Part shown: piece after piece, positions 52,353-61,790 of the stretch
How positions within the stretch are numbered: position 1 is the stretch's first letter
Layout of the letters: every line of letters begins with the position of its first letter
Assembly: GCA_024682375.1 (NCBI GenBank)
Contig: JAIKZI010000075.1
Coordinates: 1 to 64,000, forward strand
DNA from: Lachnospiraceae bacterium
GTDB taxonomy: Bacteria; Bacillota; Clostridia; Lachnospirales; Lachnospiraceae
Length of the DNA: 64,000 nt
Direction of reading: 5' to 3'
Position numbers and translations under genes: made by a program
The notes under the pieces: generated by a model
The model's input: the letters and a program-made list of their open reading frames with translations, nothing else
Database searches by the model: none
Told to the model about the DNA's origin: nothing

Positions 52353-53198
52353 TTAAACTACCAGGATTACCCCTCCGTCATTTGCATACATCGAGCTGAC
52401 TCCGCGAGTATCTGTAACGAAAATCTCCTTAAAACTTGCAAGTTTAAGAAGTTTCTCTTTTAACATCTCAGCAGTCTGTGGACAATTGCAATGTGAAATA
52501 GCAAGTGTCTTCTCTTCACAATTCTTTGTAGCTTCTACTGCAAATTTTGCCATCATATCCAGAGTCTTTGCCATTCCTCTGCCCTGTCCGAGCTGCTGAA
52601 TAGAACCTTCTGGTGTTGAACCCATAACAGGTTTGATATTAAGAGCACTTGCGATAAAAGCTTTCATAGTTCCAAGTCTTCCAGCTTTACGTAGTGTTTC
52701 AAGTGTCTCTAGTACGAAAAAAGTATGCTGTTCTTCGATATAAGAATCAACAGCATTTACTATATCTTCGAATGCCATTCCCTCTTCTTCGAAAGTTGCA
52801 ATCTTGTGACCAATTAGAGTCTGTCCTATAGAAGCTGACTTAGAATCAAATACATGAATCTTCAAATCAGGATTCTCATCTTCATTATCCTCAAGGAACA
52901 GATCCTTTGCCAAAACAGCGCTATTATATGAACCGCTAAGTTTAGATGATAATGTGATTATATAAATATGATCTGCGTCTTCCATCTCATCCATATAATC
53001 CTGTGGAGATGGACATGCAGATTTAGGTCCTACTGGAGATTCCTTAACCTTCTTCAAAAAGCTTGCCTGATCAAAAGTCTCATCATCCCTAATATTCTCC
53101 TCATCAATCTGCAATGTAAGTGGAATACTTGCAAAGTGAGGATTATTGATCATATAGTCAAAAAGTTCGCCGCAGCTATCGATTAATATTTTATACAT
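52353..53198 (-). CDS. DegV-family fatty-acid-binding protein
   Basis: A 281-residue two-domain protein of the DegV/FakB type. N-terminal IDSCGELFDYM, the SKLSGSYNSA loop with the Ser that contacts the fatty acid carboxylate, and LRKAGRLGTMKAFIASALNIKP in the lid are typical. FakB proteins present fatty acids to the FakA kinase; whether this one does is unknown as fakA is not nearby. It begins the degV-folC-J-domain run and lies after the csp terminator. Confidence 0.9.
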   Translation of the reverse strand: MYKILIDSCGELFDYMINNPHFASIPLTLQIDEENIRDDETFDQASFLKKVKESPVGPKSACPSPQDYMDEMEDADHIYIITLSSKLSGSYNSAVLAKDLFLEDNEDENPDLKIHVFDSKSASIGQTLIGHKIATFEEEGMAFEDIVNAVDSYIEEQHTFFVLETLETLRKAGRLGTMKAFIASALNIKPVMGSTPEGSIQQLGQGRGMAKTLDMMAKFAVEATKNCEEKTLAISHCNCPQTAEMLKEKLLKLASFKEIFVTDTRGVSSMYANDGGVILVV

Positions 53199-53259
53199 GC
53201 TGGCTCCATTCTGTTCTATTTATTCCCTATTAATATACAACATCAGGCGAAAAACCTCA

Positions 53260-53294
53260 ATAAAAAAGGCGACATACATTTAAGTACGCCGCCT
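53260..53294 (-). terminator. Terminator of the cold-shock gene
   Basis: AGGCGACATAC (53267-53277) pairs with GTACGCCGCCT (53284-53294), with one mismatch and a G-T pair; the minus strand continues into T6A. Confidence 0.75.
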
Positions 53295-53399
53295 GAATGA
53301 ATCTAGCTTAGTTCCATCATTGCCTAACTTTCCCTTTATATATTTTATATATAAAAAATTAGATACATTTCGAACAAACTAAATCTTTCTTTTGTAAAC

Positions 53400-53600
53400 T
53401 TACTGTACTACAGTAACGTTTACTGCCTGTGGTCCTTTGTTTCCGTCAACTACTTCATAATCAACGTTAGCACCTTCCTGAAGAGTCTTGAAACCATCCA
53501 TTGCGATGCCTGTGAAGTGAACGAATACATCGTTTCCTTCCTGGTCTGAAATAAATCCGTAACCTTTTTTGTCACTGAACCACTTTACTGTACCTCTCAT
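53400..53600 (-). CDS. cspA: Cold-shock protein
   Basis: A 66-residue single OB-fold RNA chaperone. RNP1 is KGYGFIS and RNP2 is DVFVHFTGI; aromatic residues of the nucleic-acid face (Trp, Phe, Phe, His, Phe) are in place. The ATG at 53600 has GGGAGG 10 bases ahead and gives the usual length; the frame could extend six codons but the ribosome site lies inside that extension. The leader (about 53601-53690) contains a GCCGG/CCGGC hairpin. Confidence 0.95.
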   Translation of the reverse strand: MRGTVKWFSDKKGYGFISDQEGNDVFVHFTGIAMDGFKTLQEGANVDYEVVDGNKGPQAVNVTVVQ

Positions 53601-53708
53601 GTCGAAAGTACCTCCCAAAAAAACTATTAAAAACTCCGCCGGCTACCCTATCCGGCCCAATATTTAAGGTATCACAACAACATTCAAAAGTAAAGTTTTT
53701 TTAGTGAA

Positions 53709-54197
53709 TCATTCCCAATCGAATCCACTTCGTGACAAAAAATTTTGTACAAAATCACACCAATTATCCTCAAGAATTCTATCCTGTCTAAATACATTCA
53801 AAGAAACTCCTGCCGTAACAGTAAGAGATCCGTCTTTAAAAGTCACATTCAGATACATTCCACCGATTTCAGAAAGGTTATATTCACTCTCTGATGCCAG
53901 CTTCATCTCAAGCTCTCTAGGTGCTTTGAATACAAATTTAAAGGATTCAGGCGTATTCTTTCCTTTTATAGCTTCGAAAAAAATTCGTCTGACATCCGCA
54001 TAAAGGATACAATTACCATGATTGAATCTCTCATCCAAATCCTCATCTGCAAAATATCCCTTATACAGATGGCCATCGAATTCCATCTTCATAGAAGCAT
54101 TTATCATAGCCTCCTCTAGGAGAAATAGATCGAAACTATTCTGACGAAGCATCTTGTCCATATAGTTTCTTACGTCTTTTATAATCCAGGATTTCAT
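53709..54197 (-). CDS. Hypothetical protein downstream of the ClpX-like gene
   Basis: A 162-residue soluble protein of unknown function, with a helical start (VRNYMDKMLRQNSFDLFLLE), a central part with FADEDLDERF, and a beta-rich second half (GGMYLNVTFKDGSLTVTAGV). It looks like a conserved family common in Lachnospiraceae (possibly DUF5721, from memory and unverified). It follows the ClpX-like gene by 4 bases, so the two are probably translated together and may be functionally linked, for example as adaptor or substrate. Confidence 0.65.
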   Translation of the reverse strand: MKSWIIKDVRNYMDKMLRQNSFDLFLLEEAMINASMKMEFDGHLYKGYFADEDLDERFNHGNCILYADVRRIFFEAIKGKNTPESFKFVFKAPRELEMKLASESEYNLSEIGGMYLNVTFKDGSLTVTAGVSLNVFRQDRILEDNWCDFVQNFLSRSGFDWE

Positions 54198-54201
54198 CTA
54201 T

Positions 54202-55758
54202 CTATTCTGCTGCCTCTATTTTCTTTGTCTCACAAGCCTTTGGAAGCGCCTTCTCCACAGTTCTCATCTCAATCAGTGGACCACCTTTTCCATCGACATA
54301 ATCTTCAGTAATAGTTACAGTACCGATATTCTCATCCTTAGGAACTTCATACATAATATCAAGCATAAAATCTTCGATAATAGCTCGAAGTGCTCTGGCA
54401 CCAAGTTCCTTTTCAAGAGCCTTCTTAGCAATCGCATGCAAAGCTCCATCTGTAAACTGTAAGTTTACTTCATCAAGTGCAAGAAGTTTCTGATACTGTT
54501 TTAAAATAGCATTCTTAGGTTCTTTAAGAATTCTTACGAGCATCTCCTCATTTAGAGGATTCAAAACTGCGATAACAGGCAGTCTTCCTAAAAACTCTGG
54601 AATCATACCGAAGTGTCTCAAATCTTCGATAGTTGTTTTTTCCAAAATATTCTTATCCTTGTCATACTTATCGCGAAGTTCTGAAGCAAATCCCATTGTT
54701 GAAGATTCAGTCAGACGCTCTTTTATAATATCTGAAAGATTTGGGAAAGCGCCACCTACAATAAATAGAATATTTCTCGTATTGACATTTACAAGCGGAA
54801 CCATAGAGTTCTTTGAAGAAGCTCCAACAGGAACTTCTACCTCAGCTCCCTCTAAAAGTTTTAGCATTCCCTGCTGAACAGACTCACCGCTTACATCTCT
54901 CTGATTTGTGTTTTTCTTCTTTGCAAGCTTATCAATCTCATCGATAAAGATGATTCCCTTTTCAGCCTTTTCTACATCATTTCCGGCTGCTGCCAAAAGT
55001 TTAGAAACTACGCTTTCGATATCATCTCCGATATAACCTGCTTCTGTAAGTGAAGTTGCATCGCTGATTGCTAGAGGCACATCCAAAAGTCTGGCCAAAG
55101 TTCTAACCAAATATGTCTTACCTGAACCAGTTGGTCCGAGCATAAGAATATTAGACTTCTCGATTTCAATCTCGTCCATAGTATTTGTCTGTACTCTCTT
55201 ATAATGATTATAAACAGCTACAGACATAATCTTCTTCGCCTGATCCTGACCGATTACATAGTCATCCAGTTTCTCTTTAATCTGGTGCGGATGAGGAATA
55301 TCGTCGATGGAAAAAACAGGTTTAATATGATTCTCTTCCTTCTTAGCTTTCTTCTTTATCTTCTGATTACTAGGAATAGTAAAATCATTTAAATCTCCCA
55401 TATTAAACATTCCAAATCCCGGGAATGAAGATAAATCCATCTTTCCGAAGAAATTATCCAAATCATTCTTCTTATTCTTCTTATCATCTGACTCATCATC
55501 AGAATCACTAGAATCACTAGAATCTCTATCAGAAGCATTTCTAATATCGTCTAAATCTGAAAACGAAAATGGATTCATTCCAAATCCATTGATACTATCA
55601 AAAGCTCTCTGCAAACAATCATTACATATGCAAATATTATTTGGCATATGAATCATTTTACCGCAAGAACTCTCCGTTCTATGGCATACATAGCATACTT
55701 CTTCGAATTTATCTTCTTTTTCTTCAATATCATTTGAGTTCTTATTATTATCAGCCAT
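54202..55758 (-). CDS. clpX: ClpX-like AAA+ unfoldase with acidic linker
   Basis: A 518-residue ClpX homologue, about 100 longer than typical. Residues 20-50 are a zinc-binding domain (CYVC and CICNDC). Residues 75-100 are an acidic Ser/Asp run; the linker up to the AAA+ start (IPHPHQIKEKLDDYVIGQ, about 154) is about 85 residues longer than usual. Walker A GPTGSGKT 208-215; Walker B IIFIDEIDKL; pore loop GYIGDD in place of GYVGED; the RKSEN-type loop reads KKKNTNQRDVSGES; the ClpP-docking IGF loop reads MGFASE. It may work with ClpP or alone. No clpP or tig is nearby, so this is probably a second ClpX, not the standard one. Confidence 0.85.
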   Translation of the reverse strand: MADNNKNSNDIEEKEDKFEEVCYVCHRTESSCGKMIHMPNNICICNDCLQRAFDSINGFGMNPFSFSDLDDIRNASDRDSSDSSDSDDESDDKKNKKNDLDNFFGKMDLSSFPGFGMFNMGDLNDFTIPSNQKIKKKAKKEENHIKPVFSIDDIPHPHQIKEKLDDYVIGQDQAKKIMSVAVYNHYKRVQTNTMDEIEIEKSNILMLGPTGSGKTYLVRTLARLLDVPLAISDATSLTEAGYIGDDIESVVSKLLAAAGNDVEKAEKGIIFIDEIDKLAKKKNTNQRDVSGESVQQGMLKLLEGAEVEVPVGASSKNSMVPLVNVNTRNILFIVGGAFPNLSDIIKERLTESSTMGFASELRDKYDKDKNILEKTTIEDLRHFGMIPEFLGRLPVIAVLNPLNEEMLVRILKEPKNAILKQYQKLLALDEVNLQFTDGALHAIAKKALEKELGARALRAIIEDFMLDIMYEVPKDENIGTVTITEDYVDGKGGPLIEMRTVEKALPKACETKKIEAAE

Positions 55759-55764
55759 ATATGT

Positions 55765-56757
55765 CTATCCTTTCTTTAATTTCTTGTAGTTGTCTTCATA
55801 AAAAGATAACAACCAATCAAAATATAAATTTCTCTCTTCTTCATTCGCAGCATATATCTCATGTCCAGCTTCCTGAAACTGAACCATCATAACATCTCTT
55901 GCAAGACTGCAAAAAGCATGCTGCGCTAAATTATCTACAGTTTCATCTTTAAGTGCCTGACAAAGTAGAACCGGCACACAGACCTTCTCTGCTTCATCAA
56001 ACATCTCATTCGTACATATCCTGCTGGCACGTATCCAGTCAAAAGATACTCCCGCTGTCTGAAAAGGATGATTTTCTTCTCTAAGTTTATACATCTCTTC
56101 GTATCTAGGTTTTGACTGCATAAGCAAAGGATTATATTGATATGGAGCATAACCATGCTGACCGGTTGCGAATCTATCGCCTTTATGAAACCAATGTGCT
56201 AAATTCGTTAGACCTGCCACTAAGAATTCAGGGATATTGTATTTCAAAGCCAACATCGGAGATGATAGTACAGCCGCCCTATAACACTGTGGATGTACTT
56301 CCATAAAACGAGCGCCAACTAAGCCGCCCATAGAATGAGCATACATAAATTTAATGTCTGATTTTGCCTGCTTCATCACGACTTTCCAGAAGAATTCCCA
56401 CTGGTCAGAAACATACTCATCATATGAATTCACATGAATCATATCTGATTTATCAGTCAAACGGTCAGATCTGGCGAATCCTCTCTGCTCTAAAAAGAAA
56501 ACGCTGTATCCATGTTTCAAAAAAGTATATACAAGTTCTTCCAATTTTTCAAAGAACTCTCCCTTTCCATGGAATATAGTAATAGCTGCAATTTCATTGT
56601 CAGCTTTACAAACAACATAGTGTAATTTCACCCCATCAGAAGATGTCATATCCCCATCACACCTTCGCTGATTGATGTATGGCCTAATCGTCTCATTTAG
56701 ATCCTGTATATAATTATTATCTCCAATATATGGGCCATAATCTTTAATTTCTAGCAA
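55765..56757 (-). CDS. Alpha/beta hydrolase, lysophospholipase/monoacylglycerol lipase type
   Basis: A 330-residue serine hydrolase of the Hydrolase_4 group. Nucleophile elbow YAHSMGGLVGA, oxyanion region IFHGKGEF, an Asp in CQALKDETVDN and the His in QEAGHEIYA make the triad. RGFARSDR precedes the elbow as in lipases of this type. No signal peptide, so it acts in the cytoplasm, probably on a lysolipid or monoglyceride. It lies 6 bases ahead of the ClpX-like gene. Confidence 0.88.
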   Translation of the reverse strand: MLEIKDYGPYIGDNNYIQDLNETIRPYINQRRCDGDMTSSDGVKLHYVVCKADNEIAAITIFHGKGEFFEKLEELVYTFLKHGYSVFFLEQRGFARSDRLTDKSDMIHVNSYDEYVSDQWEFFWKVVMKQAKSDIKFMYAHSMGGLVGARFMEVHPQCYRAAVLSSPMLALKYNIPEFLVAGLTNLAHWFHKGDRFATGQHGYAPYQYNPLLMQSKPRYEEMYKLREENHPFQTAGVSFDWIRASRICTNEMFDEAEKVCVPVLLCQALKDETVDNLAQHAFCSLARDVMMVQFQEAGHEIYAANEEERNLYFDWLLSFYEDNYKKLKKG

Positions 56758-56781
56758 AAATTTTCTCCCTCTTCTTTCATA

Positions 56782-56815
56782 TAAAAATAGGGGCCGGAGT
56801 TTCTCCAGCCCCTAT
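56782..56815 (-). terminator. Terminator after the 56833-57456 gene
   Basis: ATAGGGGCCGGAG (56787-56799) pairs with CTCCAGCCCCTAT (56803-56815), one mismatch, TTT loop; minus strand runs into TTTTTAT. Confidence 0.8.
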
Positions 56816-56832
56816 CATGTATTATACATACT

Positions 56833-57456
56833 TTACGCAGAAAATACATCTGTAGGATTATTTTCTTCAGGAATATCTATAAGAGGTTCTTTCTCGATAG
56901 GAAATTCAAAATCTTCTTTCTTCTCATCCTCCAAAACGCCTTCCATCTTAAGAGGTCCATGGAGTTCTGATTTCCTTCCATTTAAATAAATCCATTCCTT
57001 TTCCTCGACTTCATTCTCATCCTTCTTCTCATAAGAAGGTGATCTGAAATCTTCGAGAGCCTCGCGCTTGTTCATTTCCACAATATAATCTGTTCTGGAT
57101 ATTCTGCCTTCAAGATAATAAGTCTCAAGTTCTTCATTCGTCACTCCTTTGAACCCTGAAATCTTATCTTTCTCTTTGGAAACGCTTTTGACTTGCTCTG
57201 CTCCATCTTTTGTTACTGATAAGATATCTCCATCAATATCACTCTGAATAACTTCATAGTCATCTTCCTGTGATAATCTAGAAATCATATCAGCCCTGTT
57301 CTGACCAACATTTTCCTGAGCTTTAGCGTCTTCCTTCTTCTCCGTAGAAGAAGCAATTCCATCCGTTGAATATCTTCTCTCTACTCTAGGTGTTGGTGTA
57401 ACAGGCCCATGTTCAATTGTTATTTTTGACATTCCATTAATTGAATAAGATGCCAT
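56833..57456 (-). CDS. Hypothetical hydrophilic protein
   Basis: A 207-residue protein rich in Glu, Lys and Ser, with no membrane segment or signal peptide and likely long disordered parts. A compact region near 110-135 reads GVTNEELETYYLEGRISRTD, which might be a small helical domain. I recognise no family. The ATG at 57456 is chosen because AGGAG lies 9 bases ahead; an ATG two codons earlier is only 3 bases from it. It stands alone between the CobO-like gene and a terminator. Confidence 0.6.
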   Translation of the reverse strand: MASYSINGMSKITIEHGPVTPTPRVERRYSTDGIASSTEKKEDAKAQENVGQNRADMISRLSQEDDYEVIQSDIDGDILSVTKDGAEQVKSVSKEKDKISGFKGVTNEELETYYLEGRISRTDYIVEMNKREALEDFRSPSYEKKDENEVEEKEWIYLNGRKSELHGPLKMEGVLEDEKKEDFEFPIEKEPLIDIPEENNPTDVFSA

Positions 57457-57584
57457 ATACATCAGCTCCTTTTTCTCTATGCAACTAAAAAAAGCGTAGT
57501 TGCACACAAAAACATTATGATACAACTACACTATAATATGCTAATCTGAAAAAATCAATATAATTTATGTTATTTTCTGAATTT

Positions 57585-58067
57585 TTACTTTTCTCTGGTG
57601 ACATTAATGATATTATCACACATTTCAACAGCACCTTCCGGAAGGATTGTACCTGTCAGGATAACGGTCTGGTTCTCTTTTTTCTTTAATAAAATGTCTT
57701 CGAGTTCCTCTTCAATTATAAGACCTTCATTTATAAGTCCGGTTACCTCATCAAGTACCAAAAGTTCACAGGCATCTGTTGTTAAAAATTTTCTGGCTAG
57801 TGATAGTCCATTCCTTATATTAATAACTTCTTCACTGCGTTCTTCTTCAGATAGTTCTGTAAAACTTTTCTCATTTCTAGCAGTTCTAAAAACCTTAAGT
57901 TCAGGTTCGAACCTTTTCATAAACTCTTCTGAATACTGTCCCTTTAAAAACTGAATAACAACGGCTTCATGTCCATTCGCTGCTGCATCTAGTGCTGCTC
58001 CCATTCCGGCTGCACTTTTTCCCTGACCATTGCCATAAAATATCCAAATTTTTCCGTCCTGTTTCAT
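57585..58067 (-). CDS. CobO/BtuR-like corrinoid adenosyltransferase homologue
   Basis: A 160-residue P-loop protein. Walker A IFYGNGQGKSAAGMGAALDA (about 9-28), VIQFLKGQYSEEFM, ELLVLDEVTGLINEGL and VILTGTILPEGAVEMCD follow the order seen in CobO/BtuR, which adenosylate cobalamin precursors with ATP. The P-loop is GNGQGKS rather than GDGKGKT and the usual cobalamin-side basic residues are hard to place, so activity is uncertain. No other cobalamin genes are nearby. It is divergent from typA. Confidence 0.75.
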   Translation of the reverse strand: MKQDGKIWIFYGNGQGKSAAGMGAALDAAANGHEAVVIQFLKGQYSEEFMKRFEPELKVFRTARNEKSFTELSEEERSEEVINIRNGLSLARKFLTTDACELLVLDEVTGLINEGLIIEEELEDILLKKKENQTVILTGTILPEGAVEMCDNIINVTREK

Positions 58068-58222
58068 AAATACCTCCTACGGTTTTATTACGGAATTATT
58101 ACGATAGCTATATCACATTTTTATAAATTATGCAAATTTTTTGAAAAAAATTGGCGTATTTCAAACTTATATGATAAACTAGTTTAGTTTTAATGTTTAA
58201 AATTAGGAAAGAAGGATAAACA

Positions 58223-60055
58223 ATGATTCAGACAAGAGATGATGTCAGAAATGTTGCTATTATCGCTCACGTAGATCACGGTAAGACTACTTTGGTCGAT
58301 GAACTATTGAAACAGAGCGGAACATTTCGTGACAACCAGGTTGTAGAAGAACGTGTCATGGATTCAAATGACATCGAGCGTGAACGTGGTATCACTATCC
58401 TCTCAAAAAATACAGCAGTTTCATATAACGGTGTTAAGATTAATATCATCGATACACCAGGCCATGCTGACTTCGGTGGAGAGGTTGAGCGAGTACTTAA
58501 AATGGTAAATGGTGTAGTTCTCGTAGTTGATGCTTTCGAAGGTGTTATGCCTCAGACTAAGTTCGTTCTTATGAAGGCACTTGACTTAGATCTTCCAGTT
58601 ATCGTTTGCGTAAACAAACTTGATAAGCCAAACGCAAGACCTGAAGAAGTAGTTGATGAAGTTCTTGAGCTTTTCATGGATCTCGATGCTTCAGACGAGC
58701 AGCTTGACTGCCCATTCATCTATGCTTCAGCCAGAGAAGGATATGCTATTAAAGATCTTTCAGATGAGCATAAAGATATGAAGCCTCTATTCGAGACAAT
58801 CCTCGACTATATTCCAGCTCCAGCTGGTGATCCAGAAGCAAACACACAGATGCTTGTTTCTACAATCGATTACAACGAATTTGTTGGACGTATCGGTGTA
58901 GGTAAGGTTGATAACGGTTCTCTTAAACTTAACCAGGAAGCAGTCGTTGTAAACCACCACGATCCATCTAGAACAGAAAAGGTTCGTATCACAAAGCTTT
59001 TCGAGTTCGATGGTCTAAACAGAATTCCTGTAGAAGAAGCAAAGATTGGTTCAATCGTAGCTATCTCAGGTATCAACGATCTAAAAATTGGTGATACAAT
59101 CTGTGATCCAGCAGAGCCTGTTGCTATCCCATTCCAGAAGATTTCAGAGCCTACTATCTCTATGAACTTCATGATCAACGATAGCCCATTTGCCGGACAG
59201 GAAGGTAAGTTCGTAACATCTCGCCATATCAGAGACAGATTGTATAAGGAACTTAACACTGATGTATCACTTCGTGTAGAGGATACAGATTCAGCTGATA
59301 CATTCAAGGTTTCTGGTCGTGGAGAGCTTCACCTCTCAGTTCTCATCGAGAATATGCGCCGTGAAGGATATGAGTTTGCTGTTTCAAAACCAGAAGTTAT
59401 CTACAAAGAAGAAAACGGCAAAAAACTCGAGCCTATGGAAATCGCTTATGTCGATGTTCCTGATGAATTTACTGGTACAGTTATTCAGTCACTCAGCCAG
59501 AGAAAGGGTGAACTTCGTAACATGACTCCTATCACAGGAGGATTCACTCGTGTAGAATTCAGAATTCCATCACGTGGTCTTATCGGTTACAGAGGAACAT
59601 TCCTTACAGATACAAAGGGATCTGGTATCATCAACACAATCTTCGACGGTTACGAAGAATACAAGGGTGATATCACATTCCGTCAGAACGGTTCCCTCAT
59701 CGCTTTCGAGCAGGGCGAATCAGTTACTTACGGTCTATTCGCAGCACAGGATAGAGGAACTCTATTCATCGGAGCTGGGGAAAAAGTATATGCAGGTATG
59801 ATCGTTGGTGAGTGTTCACGTCAGGAAGATATCGAGCTTAACGTATGTAAGAAGAAACATCTTACAAACACTCGTACTTCTTCATCAGATGAAGCACTTA
59901 CACTTGTACCACCTAAGATACTTTCACTTGAGCAGGCTATGGACTACATCGATGTAGACGAGCTTCTCGAGATTACTCCTGAGAACCTTAGAATCAGAAA
60001 GAAGATTCTCGATTCTAGACTTAGAAAGAGATCTTCAAACAGAACTCAGGCATAA
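58223..60055 (+). CDS. typA: Ribosome-associated GTPase TypA/BipA
   Basis: A 610-residue translational GTPase related to EF-G, which helps ribosome assembly and stress growth. G1 [10 protein letters not shown]3 DTPGHADF, G4 NKLDKP and the BipA-specific C-terminal region ([20 protein letters not shown]) are present. Domain order is G, beta-barrel, two alpha-beta domains, C-terminal domain. GAAAGAAGG precedes the ATG. It is a single-gene unit ended by a shared terminator at 60070-60099. Confidence 0.96.
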   Translation: MIQTRDDVRNVAIIAHVDHGKTTLVDELLKQSGTFRDNQVVEERVMDSNDIERERGITILSKNTAVSYNGVKINIIDTPGHADFGGEVERVLKMVNGVVLVVDAFEGVMPQTKFVLMKALDLDLPVIVCVNKLDKPNARPEEVVDEVLELFMDLDASDEQLDCPFIYASAREGYAIKDLSDEHKDMKPLFETILDYIPAPAGDPEANTQMLVSTIDYNEFVGRIGVGKVDNGSLKLNQEAVVVNHHDPSRTEKVRITKLFEFDGLNRIPVEEAKIGSIVAISGINDLKIGDTICDPAEPVAIPFQKISEPTISMNFMINDSPFAGQEGKFVTSRHIRDRLYKELNTDVSLRVEDTDSADTFKVSGRGELHLSVLIENMRREGYEFAVSKPEVIYKEENGKKLEPMEIAYVDVPDEFTGTVIQSLSQRKGELRNMTPITGGFTRVEFRIPSRGLIGYRGTFLTDTKGSGIINTIFDGYEEYKGDITFRQNGSLIAFEQGESVTYGLFAAQDRGTLFIGAGEKVYAGMIVGECSRQEDIELNVCKKKHLTNTRTSSSDEALTLVPPKILSLEQAMDYIDVDELLEITPENLRIRKKILDSRLRKRSSNRTQA

Positions 60056-60067
60056 TTTAAAGCAACA

Positions 60068-60100
60068 GAAAGGACAGCCTTTTATGGCTGTCCTTTTTTA
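60068..60100. terminator. Terminator of typA, shared with the convergent gene
   Basis: AAGGACAGCC (60070-60079), loop TTTTAT, GGCTGTCCTT (60086-60095), followed by T4-T5. Convergent genes end on both sides. Confidence 0.85.
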
Positions 60101-60124
60101 TTAGAATAACGTTTTAAATTTTAA

Positions 60125-61570
60125 TTACTTTCCAAAAGCTTCGAGGTCTGAACCACTAACCTGGAATTCATAATTATCGATATTTGATGTAACAATTTCT
60201 TTATACATCTCTGCACCATCTGTATATCCATGAAGAATAACTGTATTTTGAAGAGTGGTTCCCTGTACTGAAGCTGAGTTTGCCTTTACAGAATCTCCAT
60301 CAATCTGTGGATTTGAAATTCTCAAAGGCATATAAAGTGTTACAGGATCAAATCTTCCATCTACTGATGTAACTGTGTATGAATACACAACATAAAGAGT
60401 ACTTGAATCATAATCGGAGTCTTTTCTCTTCTGGAGGTACATTCCTAAATACTTTCCATCTGAACCAGAAACTAAATTTGAACTCTTAGCAAATGAAGCA
60501 GTCATATACTCTTCTGTCTGCTTTTTAATTGACTCAATCTGCTTGTCATTAAGTTTCTTAAGATCTGAAATGTATTCTGTAAGACCAGAAACCTTAAAAG
60601 TCTTCTTTGACTTCTTAGGAGCGAATCCATTTCTCTTAATAAACTGCTTTAAGTTATTACTCTCAACTTCTACTGTTACAGTATCACCATTCTTAAGATT
60701 TGAATTATCTTCAATTTTAAGATAATAGTTATAAGGAGCACCAGATACTCTTCCGTATCCATGACCGCTTCTACCATAGAATTTTACAGAAACGCCTTTA
60801 AAGATGTCCTTTGTCTTTACCTTTTCAAGACCAGATACTTTATGAGATACGCCCTTAGCCTTGATCTTAACCTTGAAACATCTCTCAATCTTAGATTTAT
60901 CAAGCTTAGACCAATCATATGTTACTGTATCACCATTTTTAAGTTCTGATGTCTTATCAAGCTTACCAGCATTTGAAACACTTGCTTCAAACATTTCAAG
61001 AACTACACCGTCAGATGGGTCCATTGAAATACCATATTTTTCAAGTTCACTTACTAAAGAAGCCTCTTCACGAAGTGCTTTCTTATTAATCTTGATCTTT
61101 CCTCTGTAATCTTCAGCGAAAGCAGCCTTATTAAATGTAGCCTTTGCTGTACCTACTGAATTATAACCTTCAGACTCAATCATGATATACTTATCAAGAT
61201 TTACTGTAGTAGGTTTTAAAAAGAAGAAAAGTAATCCAACAACTACTACAACCGCTGCAACGATTCCAGCAATCACTCTCTTATCTTTTAAGATATTGTT
61301 TACATTGTTACCATTGTTTGTTGTATTAACACTAGCTGACTCACCATATCCTGGATTTGGATTCTGATAAGTGTTATTATTTACGTCATTCTGAACCGGC
61401 TGAGTAGCTTCAACCTTCTGTTCTACAGGCTGCTCTGTAGACTGCTCTACAGTATTATTTTCTGTAGGCTGTTCAACAGGCTTTTCTTCATTTGCAGAAA
61501 TTTTATTTCCGCAACTTGGGCAAAACTTGACACCATCTTCAAGTTTGCTTCCACAATTAGGACAAAACAT
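60125..61570 (-). CDS. Zinc-ribbon membrane protein with repeated outside domains
   Basis: A 481-residue protein. Residues 1-25 are a zinc ribbon (MFCPNCGSKLEDGVKFCPSC, two CxxC pairs). A low-complexity Glu/Gln/Pro/Thr/Asn linker follows (about 29-90), then one membrane helix (about 98-118). The rest, outside the cell, holds three related beta segments, each with a NGDTVT(Y/V) motif and a following FKVK/FKVS strand (about 150-350), and an unknown C-terminal domain. The zinc ribbon plus single helix plus repeats is a layout common in Firmicutes surface or stress proteins of unknown role. ATG at 61570 follows GGGGAGG. Confidence 0.75.
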   Translation of the reverse strand: MFCPNCGSKLEDGVKFCPSCGNKISANEEKPVEQPTENNTVEQSTEQPVEQKVEATQPVQNDVNNNTYQNPNPGYGESASVNTTNNGNNVNNILKDKRVIAGIVAAVVVVVGLLFFFLKPTTVNLDKYIMIESEGYNSVGTAKATFNKAAFAEDYRGKIKINKKALREEASLVSELEKYGISMDPSDGVVLEMFEASVSNAGKLDKTSELKNGDTVTYDWSKLDKSKIERCFKVKIKAKGVSHKVSGLEKVKTKDIFKGVSVKFYGRSGHGYGRVSGAPYNYYLKIEDNSNLKNGDTVTVEVESNNLKQFIKRNGFAPKKSKKTFKVSGLTEYISDLKKLNDKQIESIKKQTEEYMTASFAKSSNLVSGSDGKYLGMYLQKRKDSDYDSSTLYVVYSYTVTSVDGRFDPVTLYMPLRISNPQIDGDSVKANSASVQGTTLQNTVILHGYTDGAEMYKEIVTSNIDNYEFQVSGSDLEAFGK

Positions 61571-61790
61571 ATTATTCCTCCCCGAATAAAAGTGTCTCAA
61601 CAGTTACCTTCCGATTCTAACAAATTTTTAATAAAATTCCCACAAAAATTGATTTTTTTATTGCATTTTTCAATACAATATAGAATGATTTAAAATGATT
61701 CACGTTTAAATTCGTGATTTAACAAAAATATAAACCATGCTTTTTCACTAGGCTTTCGCAAGCCCATATATATTAAAAAGAAAGGAAACT

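Noticed and set aside
58870..59307. 145-codon minus-strand open frame inside typA
   Set aside because: Antisense shadow of a conserved GTPase gene with a Ser/Thr-rich product.
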